DNA of 64,000 bases from Anaeramoeba flamelloides. Its lineage: Eukaryota; Metamonada; Anaeramoebidae. The translations under genes were made by a program, and so were the position numbers. Positions within the stretch are counted from its first letter, which is position 1. Every line of letters begins with the position of its first letter. The DNA lies in assembly GCA_027625915.1 (NCBI GenBank), contig JANTQA010000048.1:4526001-4590000 (forward strand), written 5' to 3'. The notes beneath the pieces were generated by a model. That model was not told the DNA's origin, did no database searches, and was given only the letters and a program-made list of their open reading frames with translations. Below, one piece after another: positions 29,323 to 40,075 of this stretch.

Positions 29323-29784
29323 TAATTCAAATACCAGTTTTAAATTATTTCGAACTTTTCTTAACGGGTTTATAAATTAGGGACCTTTTTAAACACTTGT
29401 TGGTGACTGTAATAACATTAATGAAATCTTTTACCATCAGAAAAGTTTTTTCTAATCAAGAGGCTAAATAAAAAATATTTGAAAAAATTTTAACAATTCT
29501 CAACTTTTTTCAAATAAACAACAAATTTCATTTCAACCCCCCTAAAAATTGTTTTGGGACAAATTGTAGTTGAAAAAAAAACAGAATCTTTCACAAATTG
29601 ATTTAAAGTCAAGAAGTTTAGCACTTCGAGGTAAAATAAAATTTATTGTTAATTTGAAAATATGTTAAAATCCTAATAATATCAAAAAATTTTTAGTTCG
29701 ATTTCCATTTGAGAAAATTTCTATTTCAGTCCCCAAAACATTTCATCTCAAAAAAGATCTGAAATCAACTTTTTTACAATTTTT

Positions 29785-30356
29785 ATTTGGATTTAAGGTT
29801 TAAAATCCCTGAAATTTGAAAAAAGATTATCTTGTCTATGGTAGTGAGTTGTTAATTTGGATCTTATCTGATCGATCTTATGCTTGGTATGGGTTTTAAT
29901 AGTGTTTCAAAATGGCAATTTTTGACAATTTATTTATTTTTTTTCCGAAATTGGAATTGAAAAGTGTAAGATTAATAGATTGATAGGTGTTCAAGAATAA
30001 TTTTTGAATTTTGGGTAGAAGAAAATTTTTTTTTTACTTTTTAGACAAATAACCAACGGAAAAAAAATATTTTTTTAAAATCTCTAAATAAAACCAAGCC
30101 TAATTAAAAATTTCAATCAACAACCCACAAACCATATTTTTTTATAATTTAAGTTCCAGCCAATTAATCTTAAACTCTTCAATTCTGATTTCCGAAAAAA
30201 AATAAATAAATTGTCAAAAATTGCCATTTTGAAACACTATTAAAACCCATACCAAGCATAAGATCGATCAGATAAGATCCAAATAAACAAGTCACCACTC
30301 CCTACACAAGATAATCTTTTTTCAAATTTCAGGGATTGTAAACCTTAAACAAATAA
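29785..30356. mobile_element. Large foldback element, family G
   Basis: Two arms of roughly 190-200 bases in inverted orientation surround about 170 bp. The left arm includes AATCCCTGAAATTTGAAAAA and GATCGATCTTATGCTTGG; the right arm carries their complements (CCAAGCATAAGATCGATC, TTTCAAATTTCAGGGATT). Arm identity is high. A single arm recurs at 58455-58608. Non-coding. The right tip abuts ordinary spacer; the target duplication was not resolved. Confidence 0.75.
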
Positions 30357-30710
30357 GATTCTTTCTTTCAAAACTTTGTTAATACATTTAAAAAAAAGGA
30401 AATTGAACTCAAAAATTAAAAACATTAATTGGAATTTACCAGAAACAGTATTCATAATTAAGAAGACTTGTGAAAATAACCCAAAAAAAAACCAAGAATG
30501 GGGAAAATCAAGAGGATTATTGAAAACAAGATTTAAAAGTTGGTTTTGTCTTGTAAAAAGATCACTTTTTCGATCTTGCTTTTTTTTTTTTTTATATTTT
30601 AAAAGGTAAAGTTTGTTTTGATTGTGTACGTTTAAATGAAGGCTAAAAAGATAAAAACAATTTCCCTTCACTGACTTCACAAAGACTTATCGCCACGCTT
30701 CCGAATTTTC

Positions 30711-30932
30711 TTAATTTTGTTTTGATTTTTTCCTATCCCTTCCCAAAAATTCAATAACGCTTTCACAAATTGAATCGCCAATATAAAGAAACCTTTCTGC
30801 ACCAAGCCTGATGTAATCGTTTGTGATTTTGTTTGTTTCAATTTCGTAATCAAATGTTCTTTGTGTGACAGAAAGAGTAACAGAAGTAACCGCAGCACTA
30901 AGTGCAACTTTCATAAGTCCTTTAAAAGTCAT
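30711..30932 (-). CDS. Small hypothetical protein, 73 residues
   Basis: An intronless frame MTFKGLMKVALSAAVTSVTL... ending GRDRKKSKQN. Coding support comes from composition: it is markedly richer in G+C than the flanking DNA, the codons are varied, and the ATG sits after an A-rich leader as in the other genes. The first 25 residues are amphipathic (basic then Ala/Val/Ser-rich), which could be a signal or a mitochondrial presequence; the rest is acidic with a basic end. I recognise no family. It could also be the last exon of a longer gene, but no upstream acceptor is needed. Confidence 0.5.
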   Translation of the reverse strand: MTFKGLMKVALSAAVTSVTLSVTQRTFDYEIETNKITNDYIRLGAERFLYIGDSICESVIEFLGRDRKKSKQN

Positions 30933-31254
30933 TTTTGGAAAAAATTGGAGAAGGTAAAAACTTTAAAAAAAGATTGAAAAATGAAATTATTTTTGATTTG
31001 TTTCATTATTTATTTATAAGATATGAGAAATAAGGTTCAGTTTAATGAAACAGATTAAATTGAGAATTATTTCAGTTTTTGAGAGGTTAATTGATTGAAT
31101 ATAAGACTGATAATAATACAAACTAGTAATATAATTCTTCTAATAAAACCTGGAAACTTGATGATAATCCTGTCAAATTAATATCCTTGTTTCCTTTACA
31201 AAGAAAGATTATACCTTAATTGATCAAAGGTACCGTCGTTAAACCAGGACCAAA

Positions 31255-31370
31255 TATACTTGGATTTCTTAAAGTTCTATTATTAAAAAAGAAATTCCTA
31301 AAAATGATAGATCAAATTGCAAAATCTATCTCAAAAAATAGAGTAAATTTTTTATTTAAATTTTTTATAG
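31255..31370 (-). repeat. Dispersed repeat S3, inverted fragment
   Basis: Read on the minus strand, AAATTTACTCTATTTTTTGA and TTTTGCAATTTGATC are followed by AATAGAACTTTAAGAAA. The same blocks occur in the same order at 55328-55416. It directly adjoins the left end of MITE B copy 1. Confidence 0.6.
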
Positions 31371-31860
31371 AGCAGTGAAAAAAATACCGGACATGAAAAA
31401 AATCCCGGACAAGATTTTGAATTGTGAATATTAGTAAAATTATTGTGTAATTTCATTTATTTACAATCAAATTCCTTTTTTTAAGAATGAAACTTTATCA
31501 ATTATAACTCCCCCACTTATTAGAATGATGATTGATGAAATCACACTTGTTCAAAACACCATTCAATCAATCAAAAAACAAGAAGAAAAATTATCATTTT
31601 CCAAACTCTAGTAAACCTCGATAAAACTGGATTGTTTTTCAAAAAAAGTTGATCAACATTAGGCTATCAAACAATTACTCGAGTATTCAAGAGACACCTT
31701 ACTTTGATAGACTTTAGGTAGGTTTATTACTAATCTCATAAAAAAATTGGTTATTTATAATAAGGATTTCATTGAAATTAGACAAAAATTTTACTAATAC
31801 TCACAATTAAAAATCTTGTCCGGGATTTTTTTTATGTCCGGTATTTTTTTCCCTACTATA
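31367..31860. mobile_element. MITE family B, copy 1
   Basis: About 490 bp. The left end reads TATAGAGCAGTGAAAAAAAT then ACCGGACATG; the right end carries the complement ATGTCCGGTATTTTTTTCCC and TACTATA. Subterminal arms CCCGGACAAGATTTT and AAATCTTGTCCGGG pair for about 80 bases. TA is the likely target. The interior (TTAGAATGATGATTGATGA and more) is shared with 54174-54674 and, more distantly, with 41822-42279. Non-coding. Confidence 0.82.
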
Positions 31861-33009
31861 ATAAAAAATAAAAAATTCACAAAAACCATAATAAATAGAC
31901 TGGAAATCATCAATAACTGTATTCAAACGAAAAAAACTATAATGGATTGGATAGACATACATGCGGAAGGGAAAAGAGTGTGTAAATTGGAAAATAAACC
32001 AAGGTTGTAAGAGAAAAAGTGATCGTCTGTATCACTTTATATCGGGCTGAGCAAAATAAGAAAAAACGAGAAAGTATTGAAAAAATGAACTCCAACATAT
32101 CAAAAATTTTAACTTTAACATAATATCCAAAGACCAACTTACGAATTAATAATAAAAATGAACATCAAAGGAATCTTTGATATCATTATAAAATACTTTT
32201 TGACTAATATTACAGAATATACTATACATAAAAAGGAACTAAAATCTGAATAATCTCTGATAACTAATAAAAAGTCATACTGATCCAATAACTTTATACA
32301 TTTTTTCTATAATTTATTTTTAAAAACTTTTTTTTGAGACTTATCTTCTTCTTCTTTTTTTCTACACTTCATTTTAATTTGTAACTGTGTCCTATATGCT
32401 TATTTTCCTTTCTTTGTATTTTAGAAAAATAAATCAAGTAAAAATTTTTTCTAATGATATGTCGAGACGTATATCCAACACTCTTTGGATAAGAAGACAC
32501 GCTTCGATTAACTTTAAAATCCTGACTTGACCAGATTAAATATTTCTGACACTTTATTTTCAACAATTTATTCAATAATACAATTAATTGAGTTTTTTTT
32601 TTTTTTTATAAATTATGATTGTGAAAGTACCCAAATTTGTGTTTCAAGTTTATTTTTTTGTCTTTATAAAATTCAGAAATTTATATTTATGAATTTGGTT
32701 AAGTAAAACAGCGATGAAAAGCAACTTATTTTTTTATTTTCTCTAATAAACCAATTTATTTTGTTAATAATGAGGAAACCCAACACTATCATGAAATTTT
32801 TTTTTAAAAAAAAATTAAACATTTGCTAATTTTTACTTTTTAATAACTTCAATTCTTATAAACACCATTTATTAATAAGAAATCTTGGATCAAAATTATT
32901 TTTTGAAGATATTTAACAATTAAAGTTGGAAAATTCAATTTTCTAGGTTGAATTAATTTTTTTTTTACATTTAATAGTAACAAATATGAATATTTTCTTT
33001 TAACAGTTA

Positions 33010-33085
33010 AAAGATTAGTAACTCTTATTTATTTTTTTCACAATTGTAATAGTGTAATTATGTACACGGGGGGGTAAATTAAACA

Positions 33086-33123
<38 letters not shown>

Positions 33124-34210
33124 ACTTGAGAGATGGGTTAAGTTATTATTTTTAAAAGTGTTTATTTCCCCCAATTATATTTTCAGTCAAAAGATCCGGT
33201 TCCTTTTTTGGTTGCATTTTTTGATCAAATCAGAAAAAAAAAAGTTTACTAAAAAAATTATATTTTAAGAAGCCTCACTTTTTGTAATTTCTGAGAGTAT
33301 TTATGAACAAATTTCCTTGAACCCTTAATATTATTTTAAAAGAAAAATAAAAAAAAAATAAAAATAAACATAAATATTGAAACCTATGAGATCTTAAAAA
33401 TTGTGATCATTCTATTGTATTTACAAAAATTTATTCAATATCTTGAAATTGAAAAGATTCGACAATAATCTTTTTTAAATATCCAGAGTACAAACAAGGA
33501 AATTTTAATTATTAAAACAAGTTATTTGATGATATTTATTATATAATTTTTTTATTAGATTTATTTATTTGGATTTGTGTATTATATGTTTGAAAATCTT
33601 TAAAAAATTGAGAAATATTTATCAAGGTTATTGAAATATTTAATCATTGGATTATTAATAACCCATCTGAAAGAATTAAGATTTGGTTAATTAATTATTG
33701 ATTATAAATTATCAAATTAAAAATTGTTTCTCTAGATTAAAAGTTGAATTTTCCAATTTCTATAAAAGTATTTTGGGGGAATTTTAAATTTGATTGTTTA
33801 GATTTTTTTCTCGGATTTTTTTTTCAATAAAGAGAAAAAATTGATTTGAACAATTCTTTGAATCACAAAAATTATATTTTTTCAAGTTTAAAATAATTAT
33901 TATATTTTTTTTGAAATTAAGTGGAGTTTTTAAACCGAGTTATTTTAGAACTTAGTGGTTGAATTTTTAAAGTGTATTTTTGTACACTTCCTTTACATAT
34001 ATTAAGATTTCAATCTTCTTTCGAAGAAAATATTTTTTTTGGAAATAATTATGAAATATGTTGAATTTTGAACTTTTTGAAAATGAGAAAAAGGGATCAG
34101 ACTTTTAAAAACAATAATCTATTTCTGAAAATAACATTAAAAGCAAGTTTGATAAACTAGGAATCAGATTTTTACACCATTTTTCAATTCCAAGATGTGG
34201 TAAAATTCTT
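33010..34210. repeat. Segmental duplication S2, copy 1
   Basis: Colinear with 60235-61400 over about 1.15 kb, with divergence and small indels. Landmarks are AACTCTTATTTATTTTTTTC, TTCAGTCAAAAGAT, AACAAGGAA, TTTTCTCG.ATTTTTTT and TTACACCATTTTT.AATT. No coding content was recognised. In this copy a (TA)n tract lies at 33088-33121. Confidence 0.65.
33088..33121. repeat. (TA)n microsatellite
   Basis: 34 bases of alternating A/T inside segmental duplication S2 copy 1. The other copy of S2 lacks it. Confidence 0.95.
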
Positions 34211-34394
34211 TTTTGAATTGACTATTAGTTTTACTTGAAAATTTTTTTAGTTTATTAGTCGATTAAGAGGTTTTTAATATTATATTTTTTTAACAGTATT
34301 TTAAATTTAATAAATATATTTCAAATTGATAAACACTTATTTTAATTATAAAGAATTATTTATTGGTATAAATTAAAAATAAATATTTTTTTTT

Positions 34395-34860
34395 GATTTT
34401 ACGTTAGGTTTTTTTTAATTTTTGAAATAAACAGAAAATTTATGAAATTTTCGGTTTATTTCAAAAAGTTAAAAACACTTTGGACACTTTTTGTTAGGTT
34501 TTCCAGAATGCAAAAGAATTGAGTAAAATCAAAGATTTTTCTCCATTATTTTGAATTCTGGAAAAGCTATGCACTCTACGGACACTTTTCGTTAGGTTTT
34601 TTTCAATTTTTGTAATAAACGGAAAATTAAATAAATTTTCGGTTTATTTCAAAAAGTAAAAAAAAAAAAAAAAACTGTTAGGTTTTAAAAATTTCAAAAG
34701 AATTGAGTAAAATTTAGGATTTTTGTCTATTCTTTTGAATTCAGGAAAATCACTGTTAGATTTTCTTGAGTTTTCTGTTTATTTATAAAATCAATAGATT
34801 ATACATATAAAAAAGAAAACCTCAAGAAAAGCTAGACACTCTACGGCACTCTACGGACAC
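34395..34860. repeat. Tandem array of hairpins (H1-H2-H1-H2-H3)
   Basis: Five successive inverted repeats, most introduced by GTTAGGTTTT or GTTAGATTTT. H1 (about 34404-34470 and 34600-34655) pairs TTGAAATAAAC.GAAAATT with AATTTTCGGTTTATTTCAA. H2 (34498-34566 and 34683-34747) pairs TTTTCCAGAAT.CAAAAGAAT with its complement, ending GAATTCTGGAAAA. H3 (34757-34830) pairs TTTTCTTGAG with CTCAAGAAAA. H2 and H3 are trailed by GC.CTCTACGG(ACAC). A lone H2 lies at 9415-9505. This is non-coding and looks like nested or tandemly copied short foldback elements. Confidence 0.7.
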
Positions 34861-35239
34861 ATACAATAATTATCATACGGGAATTTTTTTCAAAGCTAGA
34901 TTTCAAAAATTTTGACTCACTTTATAATGTTAATGGATTCTGTTTTGAGGGTTTATTCCAGTATTCTTATCAAAAAAATTTTTTCAAATTTTTGGATCAG
35001 AATCATTTTTTCTAATTTTTCAAATTTTATTTTTGCTTTTTCAAATTTTTGTTTTTCTTTTTCTTTTGCTTTTTCAAATTTTTCTTTTTCTTTTTTTTTA
35101 GATTTCTTTTTTTTTTTCTTTTTCTTTTTTTTTTCGGTTTCTTTTTATGTACAATTCTTTTTTTGTAGAAAGTCCATTTTGTAAGAAAAAATCATTAAAA
35201 AAAAAAACAGATCTTGGAAAAGTCAAATAATCACTAAGA

Positions 35240-35345
35240 AAAATGAGACTCTGTAAGGTCTTTTAAAATGAATTTTATGATTTACAAATAATCTTTTTGT
35301 TAAACTTTTATTCATTGGAATTTTAGTAATAAAAAATCAGTAATG
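35240..35345. repeat. Dispersed repeat S4, fragment
   Basis: GAGACTCTGTAAGGTCTTTT then AAAATGAATTTTATGA and AATAATCTTTTTGTT resemble the start of S4 copies at 19200 and 27110. Confidence 0.4.
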
Positions 35346-35918
35346 TTCTTTTCAAAAAATGCATCTCATTTTTTTTTTAGTTTTAGTTTTTATTTTTTTT
35401 TAATTTTTAAAATATTAGGTTTTTATATTTTTAGAATGATTTAAAAGTTAATTACAAATCAGATTTAATTATTTGTTGTTCTTCAATACTAAAAGATAAT
35501 TTTTTTTTTTTTTCAATTTATTATATCAGATGAGTCACAGTTTTTGAAATGGTGTTTATATTTCAGTTTTATTAGACAAGGACAGTTTTTTCAAAACTAT
35601 TAGTTATTATCTATCAAAGGAAATATCTTCAAGTCGAATTAAACTAAAATTCATCCTTTTGTTTATTTGTTATTTTTTACCCCAAAAAAACACCTTTTTT
35701 TCTTGACTAGAGACTTTTAAAGCTCGTGTTACTACTAACAACAATAAATACAATAGAATCATGAATTTGAAGTTCTGAAATTTTGATTATATTGCGAATA
35801 AACTTTATTACAAAGATAAAATTGTAATTGAAGAAACAGTTTTGTCTAAATTTAAATTTTCAATTTTATTTTTTCATATGAGCAAAGAAAAAACTAATGG
35901 TGTTTTTTTTTTTTTAGT

Positions 35919-36153
35919 TACTGATAAATTCAAATAAGTGTCTGAAAATTTTTACTTCACTTTCCATTTTACAAATTTTTTCCCTTAGATTTGGATAAAG
36001 CAGTTTATTGCTTTAAATCTTAAGTAACTATGTAAAATTAGTTGATCTTTGAAATATTCCTGCTAAAGAACTGTTTGAAAAGTTGAGTTGGTCGAGTTAT
36101 AAAAATGGAAAATTGAATAAAAAGTTTATTACATGTGTTTGAATTTATCAGTA
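35919..36153. mobile_element. MITE family F, copy 2
   Basis: 235 bp with ends TACTGATAAATTCAAATA and TTTGAATTTATCAGTA, the same length and terminal sequence as 3213-3448. Interior identity is clear but diverged. Non-coding. Confidence 0.75.
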
Positions 36154-36727
36154 TCATTTTTGTTTCGAAAAGTAATTGTTTTTCGAATCAAAACTGTAAC
36201 TCTATAAACCCAATTTGCAAACAAAAGGAGTTGACAACCCCTCCCTTAAATAATAAGAAGATAAAAAAAAAAAAAAAAAAACGTGATATGTTTTTTACCT
36301 TTCGAGAAGAATTTTTCGAAAGAAAAAGTTGCAAAAAAAAGATATGAATGATCTGAAGATTCAAATAAATTTAACAAAAAAACAAAACTCTTTGTTTTTC
36401 TTTGAATGTGATCCAAAAGGACTAGGAAATAAAATAAACAATAGAAAAAAAAAAAAATAAAAAGGATTGTTGAAAAGAGGAAGAAAATTTTTTTTTTTTT
36501 ATTTTGTTGATCTAATGTGAAAATTATTTTTTGTTGTTGTTGTTGTTGGAATATTTTATTTATTGATTTGATGAAAGAAACGTTTGTAGTGTATGGTCTA
36601 AAAAAACTTGTTTTATGAAATTTGTTTTTGATTAACTTGTTTTTAGTAAAAAAAAGAAAAAGCAAAGTTTTTCAAAAAGAAAAAACTTTTTTACAAGTTG
36701 GTGTATTTGATTCTTATTCAATATAAT

Positions 36728-37392
36728 TTAAAAGTCAAGTTCAAATTTAACTGGTCTAAGCATTTTGACTTGTTCTTTTTTGAATTTAACAAATTCGCCT
36801 TCTCTTGGTTGTTTTGGCCATCTTTTTGGGACTTGTGGTTTTTCTTTTTTATTGAAAAATTTTTTTTTTATTTTTAATGTTTTTTTTTTATTTTTATTGT
36901 TTTTTTTAAAAAAAAGAAAAAAAAAAGCAAAAAGAAAAAATTTTTGAATAACAAAAAATTTAAACAAAGGTTCACAAAATAAAAAGAAGAAATAAACAAA
37001 GAAAATTGAAAAAATTCTTTACTTTTCTCTTTTTTGGCTTTTTGCACAAGCAATTGATTTTTTCGGACTCGTTTTAAAAAGTCGTCTCTACACTTGGACT
37101 TTCTTACATGTTCAATTCTGACATATAATTTCTTTCTAAATCTTCGATGTTTGACAGTCTTTAATACTTCTACACCAATTGCACGTGGGGTGACAGCCCA
37201 AACTCTTCCGGTTGTTCCATGAAAGACCTTGTATGGAAGACCTTTTTGGATTGCGCTGTTGGCAATGATATCAACATATTCACCTAATTTAAATGTTCGA
37301 AGGTATGTTGAAAGTCCTGGCATACCATGTTGACGGAATCCTCTTCTGTATTTGTGGCGTGTTCCTGCTCTGTACCCTTTTGAGTTTGGCAT
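36728..37392 (-). CDS. RPL21: Ribosomal protein eL21 (L21e)
   Basis: Predicted complement(join(36728..36843,37023..37392)), 161 residues, the usual length for this 60S protein. Exon 1 reads MPNSKGYRAGTRHKYRRGFR and then LGEYVDIIANSAIQKGLPYK, FHGTTGRVWAVTPRAIGVEV, and VRIEHVRKSKCRDDFLKRV. All are hallmarks of eL21 (cf. GxxRGTRxxFxRxFR, KGMPHKxYHGKTGRVYNVT, RIEHxxxSKxR). Exon 2 supplies VPKRWPKQPREGEFVKF and ends KFELDF, matching the family's QP.PPRE..FV end. The donor AAAA/GTAAAG and acceptor AAAAAAG/AAAAACC enclose 179 bp and keep phase (1+2). The start at 37392 is fixed by homology; an in-frame upstream extension to 37497 lies in leader sequence. Confidence 0.93.
36844..37022 (-). other. Intron of the eL21 gene
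   Basis: 179 bp, extremely A/T-rich, GT..AG on the minus strand. It falls in the Lys-rich segment near the C-terminus and joins the family's conserved C-terminal block in frame. Confidence 0.85.
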
Positions 37393-37649
37393 TATAAAAA
37401 ATGAAAAATTAAAGAAAAATGTTTTCTCAAGTTTTCCAAAATAGAGAAAATCAAAAATTGGATCGTGATAGTCAACGAAAAAAAAAAATACAATCACTTA
37501 AAAGTTTCTTTACACTTACAAAAAAATAATGTGAAAATTGAATTAGCAACTTAAAATCTGATTAAAAAATCAATAAATTCGGAAATAAAATAAAACCTCG
37601 TCAAATAATAGTATTTTGATACTGTCAAGATCTTGGGTTTTTTCAACAT

Positions 37650-37735
37650 ACAATTATAACCAAAAAGTGGTTATTTATAAATAGGATTTGATTTTATATA
37701 AAATAATTAGACTACAATTTACCAAATAATAAAAT
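37650..37735. mobile_element. MITE family B, partial
   Basis: GTGGTTATTTATAAATAGG followed by ATTTGATT and AATTAGACTACAATTTAC resembles the right half of copy 1 (TTGGTTATTTATAATAAGG, AAATTAGACAAAAATTTTAC). Termini are not recognisable. Confidence 0.4.
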
Positions 37736-37996
37736 TTATTAATATTTTTCAGAATGTTTTTTATGACGAGTATTTTCTTCAACAAATTATTCTTATTTTT
37801 TCCATTAAATATCCCATTGTTTCTTTTATTTTTGAGTAATTAATACCCCGAAGTAATGAGAAAATATCATCCTAAATAACTTTTTTTGATAACTAAGAAC
37901 AAAAATCAGATAATAATAACAAATAGTAAATTAAAAAATAAAAAAAAATAAGTCATTTTAATAATCTTGCCTTTCATTATTTTATTTGAGATAATT

Positions 37997-38082
37997 CTGA
38001 ATTTTGTCCGTTAATTTGAAATTTTATGTTGTGCCCTAGATTTCTTTAAAATTTTTTATATTAAAAGTTTCACGGATTATAA
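37997..38082. mobile_element. MITE family A, worn right half
   Basis: ATTTTGTCCGTTAATTTGAA, TGTGCCCTAGATTTC and AAAAGTTTCACGGATTATA follow the order of the right arm of copy 1 (GCCTTAATTT, GTGCCTTAAATTTC, AAAAGTGAAACTGACTGTA). Confidence 0.5.
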
Positions 38083-39334
38083 TAATTGAAGTTTAATTAA
38101 AGTTTTAGTTCTATCTAAAACAAAATTTTTAATTTTGTTTTTTTCAAACCTGAGTACAAACCTTGAGAAATATTTTATATTTTCAAAAAATACTCAATTT
38201 TTTTTCGAATCTTAATATTTCTGATTTTAATTTTAAACGTAAATGAAGTATCGTTCAAGACCCCTTAAAGAGTTAATAACTCCACGAAGAAAATTATAAG
38301 CCGTTTATCTTTTTTTTTTTTCAAGAAGAACTTTATATGCCCCTACAACCCAAAAAACACTAAAAATGAAAAACTGATCAAATACTTTCCATTAATACAA
38401 TTAAAAAAACAAAATGATAAAATAAAAATAAATAAAGTTTCAATTTAGCTTTTTCTTGAAAACATTTTTTGCCAAAATCATTGAATTCAAACTTGAAATA
38501 ATGTATATTTTTAGATATACTATCTTGTTTTAACTCATTTACAAAAACAAATTCTAAATTATGGGGAATTTTCTTTTCACAAAAGGCACTAATTTGGTCC
38601 TCAAATGTTTTTTTTTAGTTTTAAATGGTAAAATAAAAAAAAAGTTAAACCCCAAGCATAAACTTTCTGGAAAAGTATTCTAATTTAATATATTAACTTA
38701 TTCTTTGATTTCAAACTTTTCTCAACCCCAATTTTTCAAAAAAAAATAAAAAAGTGCACAGAAATTCAAAAAATATTTTCGATATTCAAAAGTTGAGAGT
38801 GTTTTTATTCTAAAAAAAATTATCACAGTGTTTAATTGAATTAAGCTATAAGGTTAGATTTCGAAAAATATTAATCAGAAAAAAATGGTACTTAATTTTA
38901 TTAAGGACATATTAAAAGATGAAATAAAAAACAATAATAATCAACGAGTAATAAAGTAATTGATTTTGTATAGTTTTACTAATAAAAAGATATGATAAAA
39001 ATGAAAGATCAAATTTGCTATTTTTCTCAAATAAAATTGAGAGAATTCCAGTGAAGATTTTACTAAACAAAACAAATAACACAATTCATAAAAATTGTAA
39101 AAACAAAGTAAAAATATAAAAAAATTGGTTGTTAATTCAAAAAGGTTTTTGTAATCTGTTTGAAACTAGCCGAAAATCAAAAATACTAGAAAATATTTTA
39201 ACGACTAAAAAACACTTTTTGGACAAATTATATGAAATTCAAGCATAAATATACTCATTTTAACAGTAAAATAAACTAAATTTTAGAATAAATGGACTAT
39301 GTTATATTTGTATTTTGAATTGTATTTGTATTGT

Positions 39335-39790
39335 TTTGAAGTTTTTCGCCTTACAAGAAAAAGTTTGCAAATAAATTATTTTTTCTCTTTTTTATTTTTT
39401 CCACAGTGTTATATTAAAAGGGAAAATGAAAATGAAAATTTGGAAAAAAGTAACCGTTGAATTAATGAAAAAATTGGTTTAAATATGAAAAAGAGATTAC
39501 ATTTAGTTATTCAAATAGAAGGGAAACGATAAATTGGTATTATTAATTTTTTAAAATTTCTATTTTTTATGTATTGTTTCTTTCAAAATAAACGGCACAA
39601 TTTTTTTAACAGTTTTTTTTTATTTTTTTTTACTTTATTTTTAGAGTAAAAATAAATATCTCTTGAGTATAGAACTGAATATTAAAATATAATTTTTTAT
39701 ATTATAATAGATAACCTTTATTATTATAAATATTTTTCTTTAAAATTTGATTTTTAATGGGCCAATGATTTTGAAATAGAGTTTAATATT
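39335..39790 (+). repeat. Segmental duplication S1, copy 1, with a broken exon-like stretch
   Basis: Highly similar to 53495-53945 from GTTTTGAAGTTTTTC to TTTTTAATGGGCCAAT. An exon-like block (39407-39535) sits between TTTTTTCCACAG and GGTATTATTAAT. Its reading frame equivalent to the intact one of copy 2 is closed by stops here (KVTVELMKKLV, then a stop). It is a decayed gene fragment with the surrounding intron-like DNA copied too. Confidence 0.7.
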
Positions 39791-39844
39791 TTTATATTAA
39801 AAAAAAATTTTTTTTTTGAATTATCAACCTATAATCCCTCTGAA

Positions 39845-40075
39845 GAGCTTTTGGCCTCTTTTGAGAATATTTAAGGTTGTGTGTACTTGTTGGCTAATTA
39901 CATGCGTTCGTCAGGGTATGCTTGGGTTTGGTATGGATTGTGTTGGTATCGGTGGGAGTTGAGTGTGCAAAATTAAACCAATTCAGGTTCCAGGATTGAA
40001 AGTTAAATACGGTTTGGTTAACCTTGTGATCAGTGTAGGGTATGTGTCTACATGATTAAATATTAAAGGGTTATT
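39845..40075. other. G-rich, C-poor island of unknown nature, copy 1
   Basis: Composition jumps to perhaps 40-45% G+C, mostly G and T on this strand (GTATGCTTGGGTTTGGTATG, TCGGTGGGAGTTGAG). All three forward frames contain stops; the longest piece (CVRQGMLGFGMDCVGIGG) is not recognised. No match to rRNA, tRNA, U snRNA or SRP RNA could be made by eye. The minus strand of 45720-45860 appears colinear with it. Confidence 0.45.

Larger units (their letters stand above)
23178..30710. other. Long gene-free spacer rich in short mobile elements
   Basis: About 7.5 kb upstream of the DP/E2F-like gene. It contains MITE D (24525-25005), repeat S4 copy 2 (26985-27415), MITE A copies 2 and 3, and a large foldback (29785-30356). 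Other open frames are A/T-rich and unconvincing. Confidence 0.55.
30933..36727. other. Long gene-free spacer, repeat-rich
   Basis: About 5.8 kb between the small protein gene and eL21. It contains MITE B copy 1, an inverted piece of repeat S3, segmental duplication S2, a (TA)n tract, a hairpin array, a fragment of S4 and MITE F copy 2. No gene is supported; open frames at 34912-35184 and 36246-36665 are poly-T/poly-A artefacts. Confidence 0.55.

Noticed and set aside
34912-35184. 90-codon Phe/Ser-rich plus-strand frame
   Set aside because: Made of poly-T and TTTTTC repeats; no motif, no homologue, and immediately after the hairpin array.
36246-36665. 139-codon minus-strand frame
   Set aside because: Phe/Lys homopolymer translation of A/T runs beside eL21; includes a (TTG)n repeat and part of MITE F flank; no coding composition.
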